Assembly: GCA_018662225.1 (NCBI GenBank)
Contig: JABJGO010000033.1
Location: 1-32,015, forward strand
Length of the DNA stretch: 32,015 bases
Reading direction: 5' to 3'
Source: Rhodospirillales bacterium
GTDB lineage: Bacteria; Pseudomonadota; Alphaproteobacteria; Rhodospirillales; Casp-alpha2
The translations under genes were made by a program, and so were the position numbers. Position 1 is the stretch's first letter; each line of letters starts with the position of its first letter. The notes under the pieces are model-generated. The model searched no databases. It saw only the letters and a program-made list of their open reading frames with translations, and was not told the DNA's origin. This document shows positions 24,397-32,015 of the stretch, one piece after another.

Positions 24397-25635
24397 CTAA
24401 TTGCCCTTAATGCGCGGGAAAATGAAAAGTACCATGAATATGGATATTGCCACAAATCCCACACTAACCATGGAAATGGTTTCCATGCTCTGACCTGCAT
24501 CAATTGCCAAACCCATAAGAGGTGGCCCCAACGCACTGGCCAGCACCATCATTGATGTGGCCAGGGCTTTGATGCCACCCAGATGGGAAACACCGTAGAG
24601 TTCCGCCCAGACCGCACTGTGTGTAATGCCGATGGCCCCGGAGGATGTTCCGGCAAAAATCATGTAAGCGATGGCGACCCAGGGTTCGCTGAAAAAACTC
24701 AGCACCAGTAACCCGATCAGCATGGGTAACATATCCACGCGCAGTATTCGGACAGCGCCGAACCGATCCACCAGAAGACCCGTAACAATACCAGACAGGG
24801 TTTGCGCAATGGCATAGGCCACAAATGCTCCGGCGAACCAGGCCAACGTCCAACCCTTCATATCCACCAGATGAACCTGATGAAACATGATGCCTGTGCC
24901 AATCATGGGCGATGCCATCAAATTAGGCATAAGCACATAGAATCTGAGATCACGCAGCATCTGGCCACGAGTCCAGCTTCGGGCGGCTTCCTCGACGGAA
25001 TCTTCTGCACGTAGTGTTTCCTGCAACCCGGCGTGACGTTCGCTATGCCCTTTCAGCAGCCATAACATCAATGGCACCAGAACGATGGCAAGAACGATAC
25101 CCACACCCATCCACATCTCACGCCAGCCAAGCCAGGCAATCAAGGTAACCGCCGTGATTGGCAGGAGAGCTTCGCCTGTAGGGAAACCCAGTGATGCGAT
25201 ACTGATGGCCTTGCCCCGATGCTCACCAAAGTAGCGTGCCATGGAAACGGTTGAGATGTGGCTCATCAGACCCTGACCGGTAAACCGTAAGGCAAAGATC
25301 ACACCGATCAACCACATGGCGCTGCCCACGTAAGCCATACTCACACAGGCAGCAGCTAACCCCAGACACACAGCGGATGTATAATACCGCAAGTCGATGT
25401 GATCGATCTTGTGCCCGGCCCAGATCAACAATATGGCGCTGCTCAGGGTTCCCGCAGAATAGATCATGCCGTAATCGCCGTGGCTTAAATCAAAAGCCGC
25501 GCGGATGTGCCCACCAGACAGCGCAATAAAGAATGTCTGCCCAAAGGATGAGAACAACGCGACCACAAACCCGAAGGCCAGGAAGCGGGGACTGATGGTC
25601 AAAAATGTAAGGATACTTCGCATATTCGGGATCAT
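24397..25635 (-). CDS. MFS transporter upstream of the ccm operon
   Basis: A 412-residue major facilitator protein with about 12 hydrophobic segments and a charged central loop (KGHSERHAGLQETLRAEDSVEE) between the two halves. Its substrate is unknown. The ATG at 25633-25635 is preferred; a GTG at 25662 would add nine residues and an ATG at 25623 is also possible. It ends three bases before ccmA, which suggests co-transcription. Transporters are not standard members of ccm operons, so a link to haem or cytochrome metabolism is only a guess. Its 5' leader directly follows a strong terminator hairpin. Confidence 0.85.
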   Translation of the reverse strand: MIPNMRSILTFLTISPRFLAFGFVVALFSSFGQTFFIALSGGHIRAAFDLSHGDYGMIYSAGTLSSAILLIWAGHKIDHIDLRYYTSAVCLGLAAACVSMAYVGSAMWLIGVIFALRFTGQGLMSHISTVSMARYFGEHRGKAISIASLGFPTGEALLPITAVTLIAWLGWREMWMGVGIVLAIVLVPLMLWLLKGHSERHAGLQETLRAEDSVEEAARSWTRGQMLRDLRFYVLMPNLMASPMIGTGIMFHQVHLVDMKGWTLAWFAGAFVAYAIAQTLSGIVTGLLVDRFGAVRILRVDMLPMLIGLLVLSFFSEPWVAIAYMIFAGTSSGAIGITHSAVWAELYGVSHLGGIKALATSMMVLASALGPPLMGLAIDAGQSMETISMVSVGFVAISIFMVLFIFPRIKGN

Positions 25636-25681
25636 GCAGCCCCCGCGCGCGGCGTCCAACACATTCTATACCTCGCGCCAC

Positions 25682-25712
25682 AAAAAAAGGCGGCCGGTAC
25701 AAGACCGGCCGC
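25682..25712 (-). terminator. Rho-independent terminator, minus strand
   Basis: A 9-base perfect GC-rich stem (GCGGCCGGT / ACCGGCCGC, 25690-25712) with a 5-base loop. On the minus strand it is followed by one C and seven T residues. This is a textbook intrinsic terminator. It ends a transcript from the region to its right, and sits about 50 bases before the MFS start, so it is either the end of a small RNA or an attenuator in the MFS-ccm leader. Confidence 0.8.
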
Positions 25713-25801
25713 AAGTTTGAGGCACCATGTGCCCCAATAAGGGGACCAGAGAAAGAGGGGAACTAGAACTCTGGTTAGAGTTATAGACGAGGAGGTCTAT
25801 G
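25682..25801 (-). ncRNA. Candidate small RNA or structured leader with anti-SD loop
   Basis: Read on the minus strand, this 120-base stretch is a chain of perfect stems. The first is ATAGAC/GTCTAT with the loop CTCCTC (25783-25800). Next is AACTCT/AGAGTT with a 4-base loop (25767-25782). Then come CCCC/GGGG (25732-25744) and GGCAC/GTGCC (25721-25733), which share bases, and finally the terminator stem. A competing 7-base stem joins 25745-25751 with 25769-25775. A TATGAT box at 25808-25813 is well placed as a -10 for a start near 25801; no good -35 is seen. C/U-rich anti-Shine-Dalgarno loops are known from several alphaproteobacterial small RNA families. No coding potential is convincing here on the minus strand. 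Confidence 0.4.
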
Positions 25802-25843
25802 AGTAAGATCATAGGGTCAGAATATGGCAACAATATGCCGTAA
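25799..25843 (+). CDS. Possible 14-residue leader or small peptide
   Basis: An ATG preceded by GAGGAGG encodes MSKIIGSEYGNNMP and a stop. The Shine-Dalgarno bases form the loop of the 25783-25800 hairpin and the ATG lies in its stem, which on a plus-strand RNA would make initiation structure-dependent. The spacing is short (three bases after GGAGG). It could be chance, since the same bases are the anti-SD loop on the other strand. It lies about 115 bases before the PhnA-like gene. Confidence 0.2.
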   Translation: MSKIIGSEYGNNMP

Positions 25844-25958
25844 TTAGGGTCATTTCGTGCGGGCAGGCCGATCATACACAGGATTGACACTGGATTACTT
25901 CGCGCGGCTCGGGTAAGCCTCTCCGCACCAAAATAATCTGATAGTATAGAGAACCCAC

Positions 25959-26540
25959 ATGAGCATCGAAGACATCCTGAACGCCCGTAGCAGCGGAAAA
26001 TGTGAATTATGTGAAGCAACCACTGACCTGTCTGTCTTTGACGTGCCACCGGGTACCGGCGGAAGCGCCGAGAAATGTGTGCTGATCTGCACGGCCTGTC
26101 GAGACCAGATCGAAAATCCATCACAGATGGATGCCGGGCACTGGCGTTGTCTCAGTGACAGTATGTGGACCCCGGAGCCGGCCATACAGGTTATAGCCTG
26201 GCGTATGCTCAATCGGCTGCGCGCGGAAAGCTGGGCGCAGGACCTTCTTGATATGCTGTACCTGGATGATGAAACGTTGGCTTGGGCTCAAGACGTGGAT
26301 GATGCGCCGGGTAGCAATGATGCGGTCAAGTACCTGGACAGCAACGGTGCCCTTCTGGAAGCGGGTGATACCGTGACATTGATCAAGGATTTGACTGTAA
26401 AGGGCGCAAGCTTTACCGCGAAACGGGGCACCGCCGTGCGCAATATTTCATTGGTGCCGGATAATGCAGCGCAAATCGAAGGACGTATCAGCGGCCAGCA
26501 AATCGTTATTCTGACCGAATTCGTCAAAAAATCGGCCTGA
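25959..26540 (+). CDS. PhnA-domain protein
   Basis: A 193-residue protein with an N-terminal zinc ribbon (Cys15, Cys18, Cys44, Cys47, with an extra Cys40) and the PhnA/YjdM C-terminal domain from about residue 127 (LDSNGALLEAGDTVTLIKDL to the end). It is longer than the roughly 110-residue E. coli YjdM because a helical segment with several Trp residues lies between ribbon and domain. Despite the name, the family's link to phosphonate use is not established, and no phn genes are nearby. It is convergent with the response-regulator gene, with seven bases between stops. Confidence 0.85.
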   Translation: MSIEDILNARSSGKCELCEATTDLSVFDVPPGTGGSAEKCVLICTACRDQIENPSQMDAGHWRCLSDSMWTPEPAIQVIAWRMLNRLRAESWAQDLLDMLYLDDETLAWAQDVDDAPGSNDAVKYLDSNGALLEAGDTVTLIKDLTVKGASFTAKRGTAVRNISLVPDNAAQIEGRISGQQIVILTEFVKKSA

Positions 26541-26547
26541 ACAACCT

Positions 26548-27270
26548 TTAGCCTTCGTCCACCTTACCCGTATTGAAAACATACCCCGCACCACGCACGG
26601 TCTTTATGATCTCCGGCTTGGTGGGGTCTTGTTCGATCTTACGCCGCAGTCGCGTTACACGAATATCAATGCTGCGATCATAAGGATCCCAATCCCGGTT
26701 ATGGGCCAAGTCCAGCAGGCGGTCCCGGCTGAGAACTCGATCTGGGTTCTCGGCAAACGTTTTAAGCAGGTCAAACTCCATGGCCGTGATAGCCACATCA
26801 TCGCCATTGGGACCAATCAAACTGTGGGCTTCTAAGTTCAGGGTGAATTCACCGAAGGCTACCAGGCCATCAACAGACAGGTCAGCCTTCTTGCCCGGCG
26901 CCTTCAGACGCCGCAGCACGGCCTTGATACGGGCGTGCAGTTCGCGCAAATCAAACGGCTTTGGAATGTAATCATCGGCACCGATCTCAAGGCCCACGAT
27001 TCGATCAACGGTATCCACGGCAGCCGTGAGAAAGATGATGCCCACGTCCTGGGTCTCGCGCAGAAACCGGGCAAGTGACAAACCGTCTTCACCCGGCATG
27101 TTAATGTCCAGTAAGGCCAAATCAAATTCACTGCGATCAACAATATCGCGCAATGCCTTCCCGTCACCTGCACATGAGACGCGATATCCCTTTAGTTCCA
27201 GATAGTCGCGAATGGTATCGCGAATGTCGGGCTCGTCGTCCACAACGACAATGTGGCCAAGCATACTCAT
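26548..27270 (-). CDS. OmpR-family response regulator
   Basis: A 240-residue DNA-binding response regulator. The receiver domain holds the acidic pair Asp11/Asp12, the phosphoacceptor Asp55 in LLDINMP, the switch Thr in FLTA, and Lys in the YIPKPF motif. The C-terminal winged helix (about residues 135-235) contains the usual EFDLLKTFAENPDRVLSRD and DRSIDIRVTRLRRKIE blocks. It lies 75 bases downstream of the hybrid kinase gene on the same strand and is its likely partner, though the kinase's own receiver domain complicates that. Target genes are unknown. Confidence 0.92.
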   Translation of the reverse strand: MSMLGHIVVVDDEPDIRDTIRDYLELKGYRVSCAGDGKALRDIVDRSEFDLALLDINMPGEDGLSLARFLRETQDVGIIFLTAAVDTVDRIVGLEIGADDYIPKPFDLRELHARIKAVLRRLKAPGKKADLSVDGLVAFGEFTLNLEAHSLIGPNGDDVAITAMEFDLLKTFAENPDRVLSRDRLLDLAHNRDWDPYDRSIDIRVTRLRRKIEQDPTKPEIIKTVRGAGYVFNTGKVDEG

Positions 27271-27345
27271 TGATAGAAATCCCCATTCCCCTACACCAGA
27301 ATCGTGCAGTATTTACTTTAACTGATTTTCCCACGCAGGCATACG

Positions 27346-30072
27346 TTATGATCCATCTGCGGGCTGGGCCGAGGGTAGTCCGCCGACAATATCATCAATG
27401 ATCCCGCGCACGTCTGTTGGGGTAATGGGTTTTTCCAGCGACGGACACCCGCAAGTTTTCAGAAACCCGGCAACTTTGGGGCTCATCGTATCGCCCGTGA
27501 TAAAAGCGATACGGTTGGCCATCTCGGGGAAGCGCTCACCCAACACACGATAAAAATTCGGTCCATCCAGTTCCGGCATGCGCATATCGCTCAAAATAAC
27601 ATCAAAGCTGTCATTGGACAGATATGTGAGCGCACGATTACCATTTTCTGCCGTAACGACCCGATGCCCATCTGTCATCAGAATTTCAGCCAGAATGTCG
27701 GTTACTTCGGGCTCATCATCAATGACCAGAACAGAAAGACAGTCAATTCCCTGAACACAGGTTGTATCCGGCTGTGCGATTGGTGCACAGCCAGCTTCAG
27801 CTGGAATTCGAACCACAAAAGTCGTGCCTTCGGCTGAGCTTGTCACCTTGATCCGGCCACCACGGAATTCCATAATCCGGTGACAGAACGCCAATCCGAT
27901 CCCGGTACCCACACCAACTTCCTTAGTGGTGTAAAACGGCTCAAAAATACGGGCCTGAATGTCGGGGGGGATGCCGGGGCCTGTATCAGTGACCTTGATG
28001 ACGACCTCATTATCCTTTGCTCTGTAGCTTGATGATACATGAACGCGTTTTTCACCTTCCGCACCCCCAAGGGCATGCTGGGCGTTCACGATCAGATTGG
28101 TAACAACCTGATTGATTTGATCGGGATCAACCCACACAGGTGGTAATTTTTGCGCCATTCGTGTTGTGATTTTGATACCGGCGCTACGCACACCATAAGC
28201 CGTCATTTCCAGAGCCGATTCGATCACATCATTGATCTGCGTGTTGCGGCGGTTCATGGGCTGCTGCCGTGCCATAGCCAGGAAGGTTTTGACAATGCGT
28301 GCACAACGGTCGGCGGCATTGCCAATTTTCTTGGCCCGGGTCATGATTTTCTCATCGGTGGTTGTTTCCTGCAACAACAGCGCCTGGCCCACCAGAACGG
28401 AAAGCGGGTTGTTCAGTTCATGCGCCACACCCGCCAGTAATTCGCCTAAGGCACTAAGTTTCTCGCTCTGATGCAGAGCCTCCCGCTGGCGAGTCAACTC
28501 ACCATCCAATGCCAGGCTCTCCGTCATATCCCAGGCACTTGCGACAATGCATTCAATACCTTGATACTCAATCTTTCGAGCAGATACAGACGCCCAGAAC
28601 TCTCGACCCCCGGTCTGACGCAATTTGAGTTCCATGCCATCAACCTGGCCGAACTTGCGCAACTGCTTCACATACAAGGCACGATCATCCTTGTTCACAT
28701 AAATATCGGTCGAGTAAACATCTGTCTTAATATGTTCACGCCCATACAGTTGTTGCGATGCAGGGCTTTCATAAATAACCAATCCATCTGAAAGGCGCGT
28801 CATCACCACCGGATGGGGGCAGGCTTCCAAGATTCGGCGGATCATGTCACTGCTTTCCATGATCGCTGCTTCAGCCTGTTTCTGGCGTGTAATATCCGTC
28901 CGAAGCGTCACATATCCGCCTTCGCTCGTATTGGACTGAACCAACAACCACCATGCGCCACTCTTCATTTCCGCTTCGACCGGTATTTCCATCGATGTAA
29001 GCATGCGGCCCTTGATGAAGGTGATGTCCTCAGGACACGCACGCACTTCTCGACCGTCAAAACGTTGGCACATGGCAATGAAGGCTGGCAGGTTTTCGTC
29101 TTGGTCCATGCCAATGGTTTCATTGACCGTACGCCCATAGCTCTCTGCATAGGACGAATTGACGGCCTCAATTATGCCATCCTCATTCAAAATGGAAAAT
29201 CCGTGTGGCAAGCTTTCCACCGCGTCCTGCAACAATCGGGACAGACGCTGGCGTTCTTCCTCGGATTTTACCCGGTCCGTAATATCGCGGACAGAACCAA
29301 TCAACACATCACGCCCACCGAGGGCCGCGTGGGATACCGTGAGTTCGACTGGGAACTGCGATCCATCGGCTCGCCTGGCTTCAATTTCCATCCGCCGGTC
29401 ATAGTGTCGCAACCGGCTGTTATAGCGGAAATCTGCGAGGCCCTTCATATGGGCCGCCTGATGTTTTTCTGGAATAATCAATTCTGACAGGTTCTTGCCC
29501 ACGGCTTCATCACGGCGGTAACCAAAGATATTTTCCGCCGCCGGGTTAAATTCCAGAATACACCCATCTGACTCGATGGTTATCAGGGCATCCAGCGTGG
29601 CGCTGGTAATGGTTGCGGTAAGGGCCTCCGCATCACTGACACGTCCTTCGGCTTCTTTCTGCCCAGTGAAATCAATCATGCACCCGACAAACTCTTCCTT
29701 ATCATTATCATCCACATACCGCTGTTCATCCCTGAACCAGCGGTACTCACCAGACGAATCGCGGAACCGGTACTCCAAGGAAGCTCGTTTAGTCTCTGCC
29801 AGACCATCAACTGATCGATTGTACTCATCCAGATCGTCCGGGTGGATTAGCCGCCGCCCGAAAGAACTGTCGGAAAGATACTCTTCCTGAGTATATCCCA
29901 GAATATCGAACACGTTAGAGCTGATAAAAACAAGAGGGCGGTCACCCAGTCGGCTCGCCACATAAAAAATTGCCGGCGCATGAGAGACCGCGAAGTCCAA
30001 CAGCATTTCTGAACTACCCGCCGCCGACGTACGTCCGTCAACGTCAGGGGTGCTTTTGTTGTTCGTCGCCAT
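27346..30072 (-). CDS. Multi-PAS hybrid sensor histidine kinase
   Basis: A 908-residue sensor with no transmembrane segment, so probably cytoplasmic. Four PAS/PAC modules lie at about 25-140, 148-270, 285-400 and 410-520. The HisKA domain has His551 in AGVAHELNNPLS. The HATPase domain has NLIVNAQHALGG, DTGPGIP and GTGIGLAFC. A C-terminal receiver domain (about 780-900) has Asp829 in LSDMRMP and Lys881 in LEKP. No HPt domain is present in the protein or in the window. It starts at the ATG at 30072 and is followed by the OmpR-type regulator. The PAS modules suggest sensing of redox, light or small molecules; conserved flavin or haem ligands cannot be assigned from sequence alone. Confidence 0.9.
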   Translation of the reverse strand: MATNNKSTPDVDGRTSAAGSSEMLLDFAVSHAPAIFYVASRLGDRPLVFISSNVFDILGYTQEEYLSDSSFGRRLIHPDDLDEYNRSVDGLAETKRASLEYRFRDSSGEYRWFRDEQRYVDDNDKEEFVGCMIDFTGQKEAEGRVSDAEALTATITSATLDALITIESDGCILEFNPAAENIFGYRRDEAVGKNLSELIIPEKHQAAHMKGLADFRYNSRLRHYDRRMEIEARRADGSQFPVELTVSHAALGGRDVLIGSVRDITDRVKSEEERQRLSRLLQDAVESLPHGFSILNEDGIIEAVNSSYAESYGRTVNETIGMDQDENLPAFIAMCQRFDGREVRACPEDITFIKGRMLTSMEIPVEAEMKSGAWWLLVQSNTSEGGYVTLRTDITRQKQAEAAIMESSDMIRRILEACPHPVVMTRLSDGLVIYESPASQQLYGREHIKTDVYSTDIYVNKDDRALYVKQLRKFGQVDGMELKLRQTGGREFWASVSARKIEYQGIECIVASAWDMTESLALDGELTRQREALHQSEKLSALGELLAGVAHELNNPLSVLVGQALLLQETTTDEKIMTRAKKIGNAADRCARIVKTFLAMARQQPMNRRNTQINDVIESALEMTAYGVRSAGIKITTRMAQKLPPVWVDPDQINQVVTNLIVNAQHALGGAEGEKRVHVSSSYRAKDNEVVIKVTDTGPGIPPDIQARIFEPFYTTKEVGVGTGIGLAFCHRIMEFRGGRIKVTSSAEGTTFVVRIPAEAGCAPIAQPDTTCVQGIDCLSVLVIDDEPEVTDILAEILMTDGHRVVTAENGNRALTYLSNDSFDVILSDMRMPELDGPNFYRVLGERFPEMANRIAFITGDTMSPKVAGFLKTCGCPSLEKPITPTDVRGIIDDIVGGLPSAQPADGS

Positions 30073-30124
30073 GGTGGCTGCATTCCTTCAAAATATCCGG
30101 TGGTGTGGACCTTCCGACCGATTA

Positions 30125-30148
30125 TGGACACTCGATTCTTGATGTCCA
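30125..30148. promoter_or_regulatory. Inverted repeat in the divergent kinase / DUF1127 gap
   Basis: TGGACA and TGTCCA are separated by 12 bases, about 55 bases upstream of the hybrid kinase start. The roughly 245-base gap (30073-30316) between that gene and the DUF1127 gene must hold both promoters. I see nothing else distinct in it. Operator status is a guess. Confidence 0.25.
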
Positions 30149-30316
30149 TGGATAAGGGGGCAGGATTTTCAGTTGTTACAGAATTGAAACATGACATCCG
30201 AAATTCAGAAAACCGATGGAAACACAAATCAGGGATATTCCATGCACCGCAGGCAACGAGAATTCGCGCCGTCACCTCGGTATCGGTCAACGTTTTACGC
30301 GAAAAGGATGAGAGCC

Positions 30317-30577
30317 ATGAATATACAGAACCCGTTGCCACAGAAACAGCAGTCCGCCGAGATAAGCCGTACGGCAATGATTCTCGTGGCCTTGGCGCGC
30401 AAGTTGGGTGACGCCCAGCGCCGGTGGCATTCGGCCCGGTATCTGTGTGCCATGAATGACAATGCATTACGCGATATCGGCATGCACCGCAGTCAGATCA
30501 TCGCCAGCGCCCATAACAGTGCTCGCACCATTGTTCACAGCAATGAAAATACGGTTCACGGAGTTGATCATGCCTAA
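30317..30577 (+). CDS. DUF1127 domain protein
   Basis: A small basic protein of 86 residues from the ATG at 30317. The DUF1127 signature is visible near the middle: RRWHSARYLCAMNDNALRDIGMHRSQI, here given in parts as RRWHSARYL and LRDIGMHRS. Such proteins are abundant in alphaproteobacteria, and some have been tied to RNA turnover and to phosphate and carbon metabolism. An in-frame ATG at 30191 would give 128 residues, but the added part has no family resemblance and an upstream length beyond the norm. Its end overlaps the hydrolase start by eight bases. Confidence 0.75.
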   Translation: MNIQNPLPQKQQSAEISRTAMILVALARKLGDAQRRWHSARYLCAMNDNALRDIGMHRSQIIASAHNSARTIVHSNENTVHGVDHA

Positions 30578-31415
30578 GATTATCGTTGACGGCACGACGA
30601 CGCACTTTGTGGAAACCGGTATGGGCGACACCGTTATCCTGCTGCACTCCGGTGGTACGGGCTCCGCACAATGGACCAAGGTCTTCGAAGAACTGGGCCA
30701 CCGCTGCCATTTGGTAGCACCGGATCTCCGGGGCTATGGCCACAGTGATGGCTGGTCAGATCATCGCTTGCCCACATTATCACAAGAGGTCGGGGCCGTT
30801 CATGCCTTGGCCAAACGCAGTACTGGCAATGTCCATCTGGTTGGCCATTCTTATGGTGGCTCCGTCGCTCTGTTTACGGCGAAGGACCAACCCGAGCTGT
30901 ATGACAGCCTCACATTAATTGAACCTGCTAATTTTCACTTGTTGCGTGGTGGGTCAGAATCAGACCAATTGCTGTTTCGCTTGATCTACCATATTGCCAT
31001 GCGCATAACCGATTCTGTTGCGTCGAACACGCAAGCCGATGGTTTGCGTGAGTTCGTCGATTATTGGAGCGGGCAGGGAACCTGGGCCAATCTCAATGAC
31101 GAAGCTCAGGCGTCGCTATGCGCCAAGGCAAAGATCATCGCCTACAACTTCTTCGCCACCATGTGCGACAAGACACCGTTTTCGCGCCTTACAGACCATG
31201 GCCTGCCAACCTTGTTCATTCAGGGCGAAAATACTTCGCCAATCATGGAGAGGATCACACAAAAGCTGCTTGCGGGAACACGGAGTTCCCGGGTCCAGGT
31301 GATCGAACATGCAGGACACATGCTACCCAACACACATTCGCGGATCGTGGCTGATCTGATTATGGATCATGCCGCCCGCATGCGTGCCCTCGGCCGAACA
31401 CGGGCAGCCGCCTAG
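30570..31415 (+). CDS. Alpha/beta hydrolase
   Basis: A 281-residue alpha/beta-hydrolase fold enzyme. The oxyanion-hole segment is LLHSGGTGSAQW (about 24-35). The nucleophile elbow is GHSYGG with Ser94. The catalytic histidine is His250 in HAGHMLPNTH. The acid residue is less clear; Glu220 in the FIQGENTSP loop is a candidate. The start at 30570 has GGAG seven bases upstream and is chosen over an earlier in-frame ATG at 30456, which would lie inside the DUF1127 gene. It resembles general hydrolases and not the larger MetX homoserine acetyltransferase, despite the sulfhydrylase gene that follows. Substrate unknown. Confidence 0.85.
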   Translation: MPKIIVDGTTTHFVETGMGDTVILLHSGGTGSAQWTKVFEELGHRCHLVAPDLRGYGHSDGWSDHRLPTLSQEVGAVHALAKRSTGNVHLVGHSYGGSVALFTAKDQPELYDSLTLIEPANFHLLRGGSESDQLLFRLIYHIAMRITDSVASNTQADGLREFVDYWSGQGTWANLNDEAQASLCAKAKIIAYNFFATMCDKTPFSRLTDHGLPTLFIQGENTSPIMERITQKLLAGTRSSRVQVIEHAGHMLPNTHSRIVADLIMDHAARMRALGRTRAAA

Positions 31416-31471
31416 TAACAAAAGCTCTTACACACTCGACTTTACATCTGACCACCGGAAGGAATACCCAA

Positions 31472-32015
31472 ATGACCACAACCATGAAACCCGAAACGAT
31501 TGCACTGCACGCAGGTTACCGTGCTGACCCATCCACCAATGCTGTTGCTGTACCCATTTATCAGACGACTGCTTATCAGTTCGATAGCACTGAACACGCC
31601 AAGAACCTTTTTGAGCTCTCTGATTTTGGCAACATTTACTCCCGTATCATGAATCCCACCAACGATGTGTTTGAGCAACGCATGACCGCCCTCGAAGGTG
31701 GCGCTGCTGCGCTTGCCGTATCTTCAGGCCAAGCCGCAACCGCTATGGCCATCCAGAACATCGCCCATGCCGGTGACAATATCGTCAGCGCCACTGGCGT
31801 ATACGGCGGAACGTGGAACCTGTTTGCCAATACGTTCAAGGACTTCGGTATTGAGGTTCGTTTTGTAGATCCAAGCGATCCTGAAAACTTCCGTAATGCG
31901 ACCGATGAAAATACCCGCGCCTATTTCGCTGAAACGCTGCCCAATCCAAGTCTCAATGTATTCCCTATTGCGGACGTTGCCGCCATTGGCAATGAACTGG
32001 GCGTTCCGTTGATCA
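31472..32015 (+). CDS. O-acetylhomoserine/cystathionine-type PLP enzyme (MetY/MetZ family), N-terminal part
   Basis: The frame runs off the right edge; about 181 residues are visible. It starts MTTTMKPETIALHAGYRADP with a good GGAAGGA upstream. The Cys/Met metabolism PLP-enzyme family is shown by the N-terminal TIALHAG, VPIYQTTAYQF, the YSRIMNPTNDVFEQRMTALEGG block, the phosphate-binding SSGQAATAMAI segment and the aromatic stacking YGGTWNLF. These fit O-acetylhomoserine sulfhydrylase, which makes homocysteine from O-acetylhomoserine and sulfide. The catalytic lysine lies beyond the window. It follows the hydrolase by about 55 bases on the same strand. Confidence 0.88.
   Translation, partial: MTTTMKPETIALHAGYRADPSTNAVAVPIYQTTAYQFDSTEHAKNLFELSDFGNIYSRIMNPTNDVFEQRMTALEGGAAALAVSSGQAATAMAIQNIAHAGDNIVSATGVYGGTWNLFANTFKDFGIEVRFVDPSDPENFRNATDENTRAYFAETLPNPSLNVFPIADVAAIGNELGVPLI

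Noticed and set aside
25666-26124. Minus-strand ORF of 152 codons across the intergenic hairpins and the PhnA-like start
   Set aside because: It runs antisense to a clear gene, encodes the terminator stem as protein, and has no family resemblance. The part from MILLIDLL was considered as an attenuator leader peptide (Ser/Leu rich) but has no ribosome-binding site and no biosynthetic gene follows.
30241-30492. Short direct repeat ATGCACCGCAG at about 30241 and 30481
   Set aside because: Only 11 bases and two copies, no flanking symmetry or mobile gene. Likely chance.

Overview
The window looks like a piece of an alphaproteobacterial chromosome, possibly a Rhodospirillales-type organism. This is inferred from the divergent xerC-DUF484 / priA block, a DUF1127 protein, a PhnA-like protein, many PAS-type sensor kinases, and moderate GC. 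No taxonomic search was run. Coding density is high, with about 29 supported protein genes. I found no tRNA, rRNA, CRISPR array, insertion sequence or phage gene.

Layout. 1-806: the end of an unrecognised protein with a Glu-Pro repeat. 830-4812: housekeeping DNA maintenance, with xerC and a DUF484 gene on the minus strand, divergent from priA on the plus strand. 4915-6894: a beta-hydroxyacid dehydrogenase and a phytanoyl-CoA dioxygenase-like enzyme in tandem. 6922-12584, all minus strand: a FrhB-like iron-sulfur flavoprotein, a CmcJ/NvfI-type oxidoreductase, a membrane PAS histidine kinase and a divergent ureohydrolase. 12762-17459, plus strand and divergent from the previous block: a GMC flavin oxidoreductase, a tungsten aldehyde:ferredoxin oxidoreductase (AOR) family enzyme and an MFS transporter. 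17456-25635, minus strand: an MFS transporter followed by a complete nine-gene cytochrome c maturation (System I) operon, ccmABCDEFGHI. 25663-25958: an intergenic stretch packed with inverted repeats and ending in a strong minus-strand terminator. 25959-30072: a PhnA-domain protein, an OmpR-type response regulator and a four-PAS hybrid kinase. 30317-32015: a DUF1127 protein, an alpha/beta hydrolase and the start of an O-acetylhomoserine sulfhydrylase-type gene cut by the window edge.

How the genes may work together. The ccm operon moves haem across the inner membrane and ligates it to c-type cytochromes. The divergent cluster around 12.6 kb combines an alcohol-oxidising flavoenzyme, a tungsten aldehyde/acid enzyme, a flavin/Fe-S electron-transfer protein, a probable non-haem iron oxygenase, a transporter and a membrane sensor. 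It reads as a dedicated pathway for an unknown alcohol, aldehyde or acid, and is the best candidate here for undescribed biology. Two further points stand out: a ureohydrolase that lacks a metal-binding His and the catalytic Glu of its family, and the hairpin-rich 25.68-25.80 kb region, which could encode a small RNA with an anti-Shine-Dalgarno loop.
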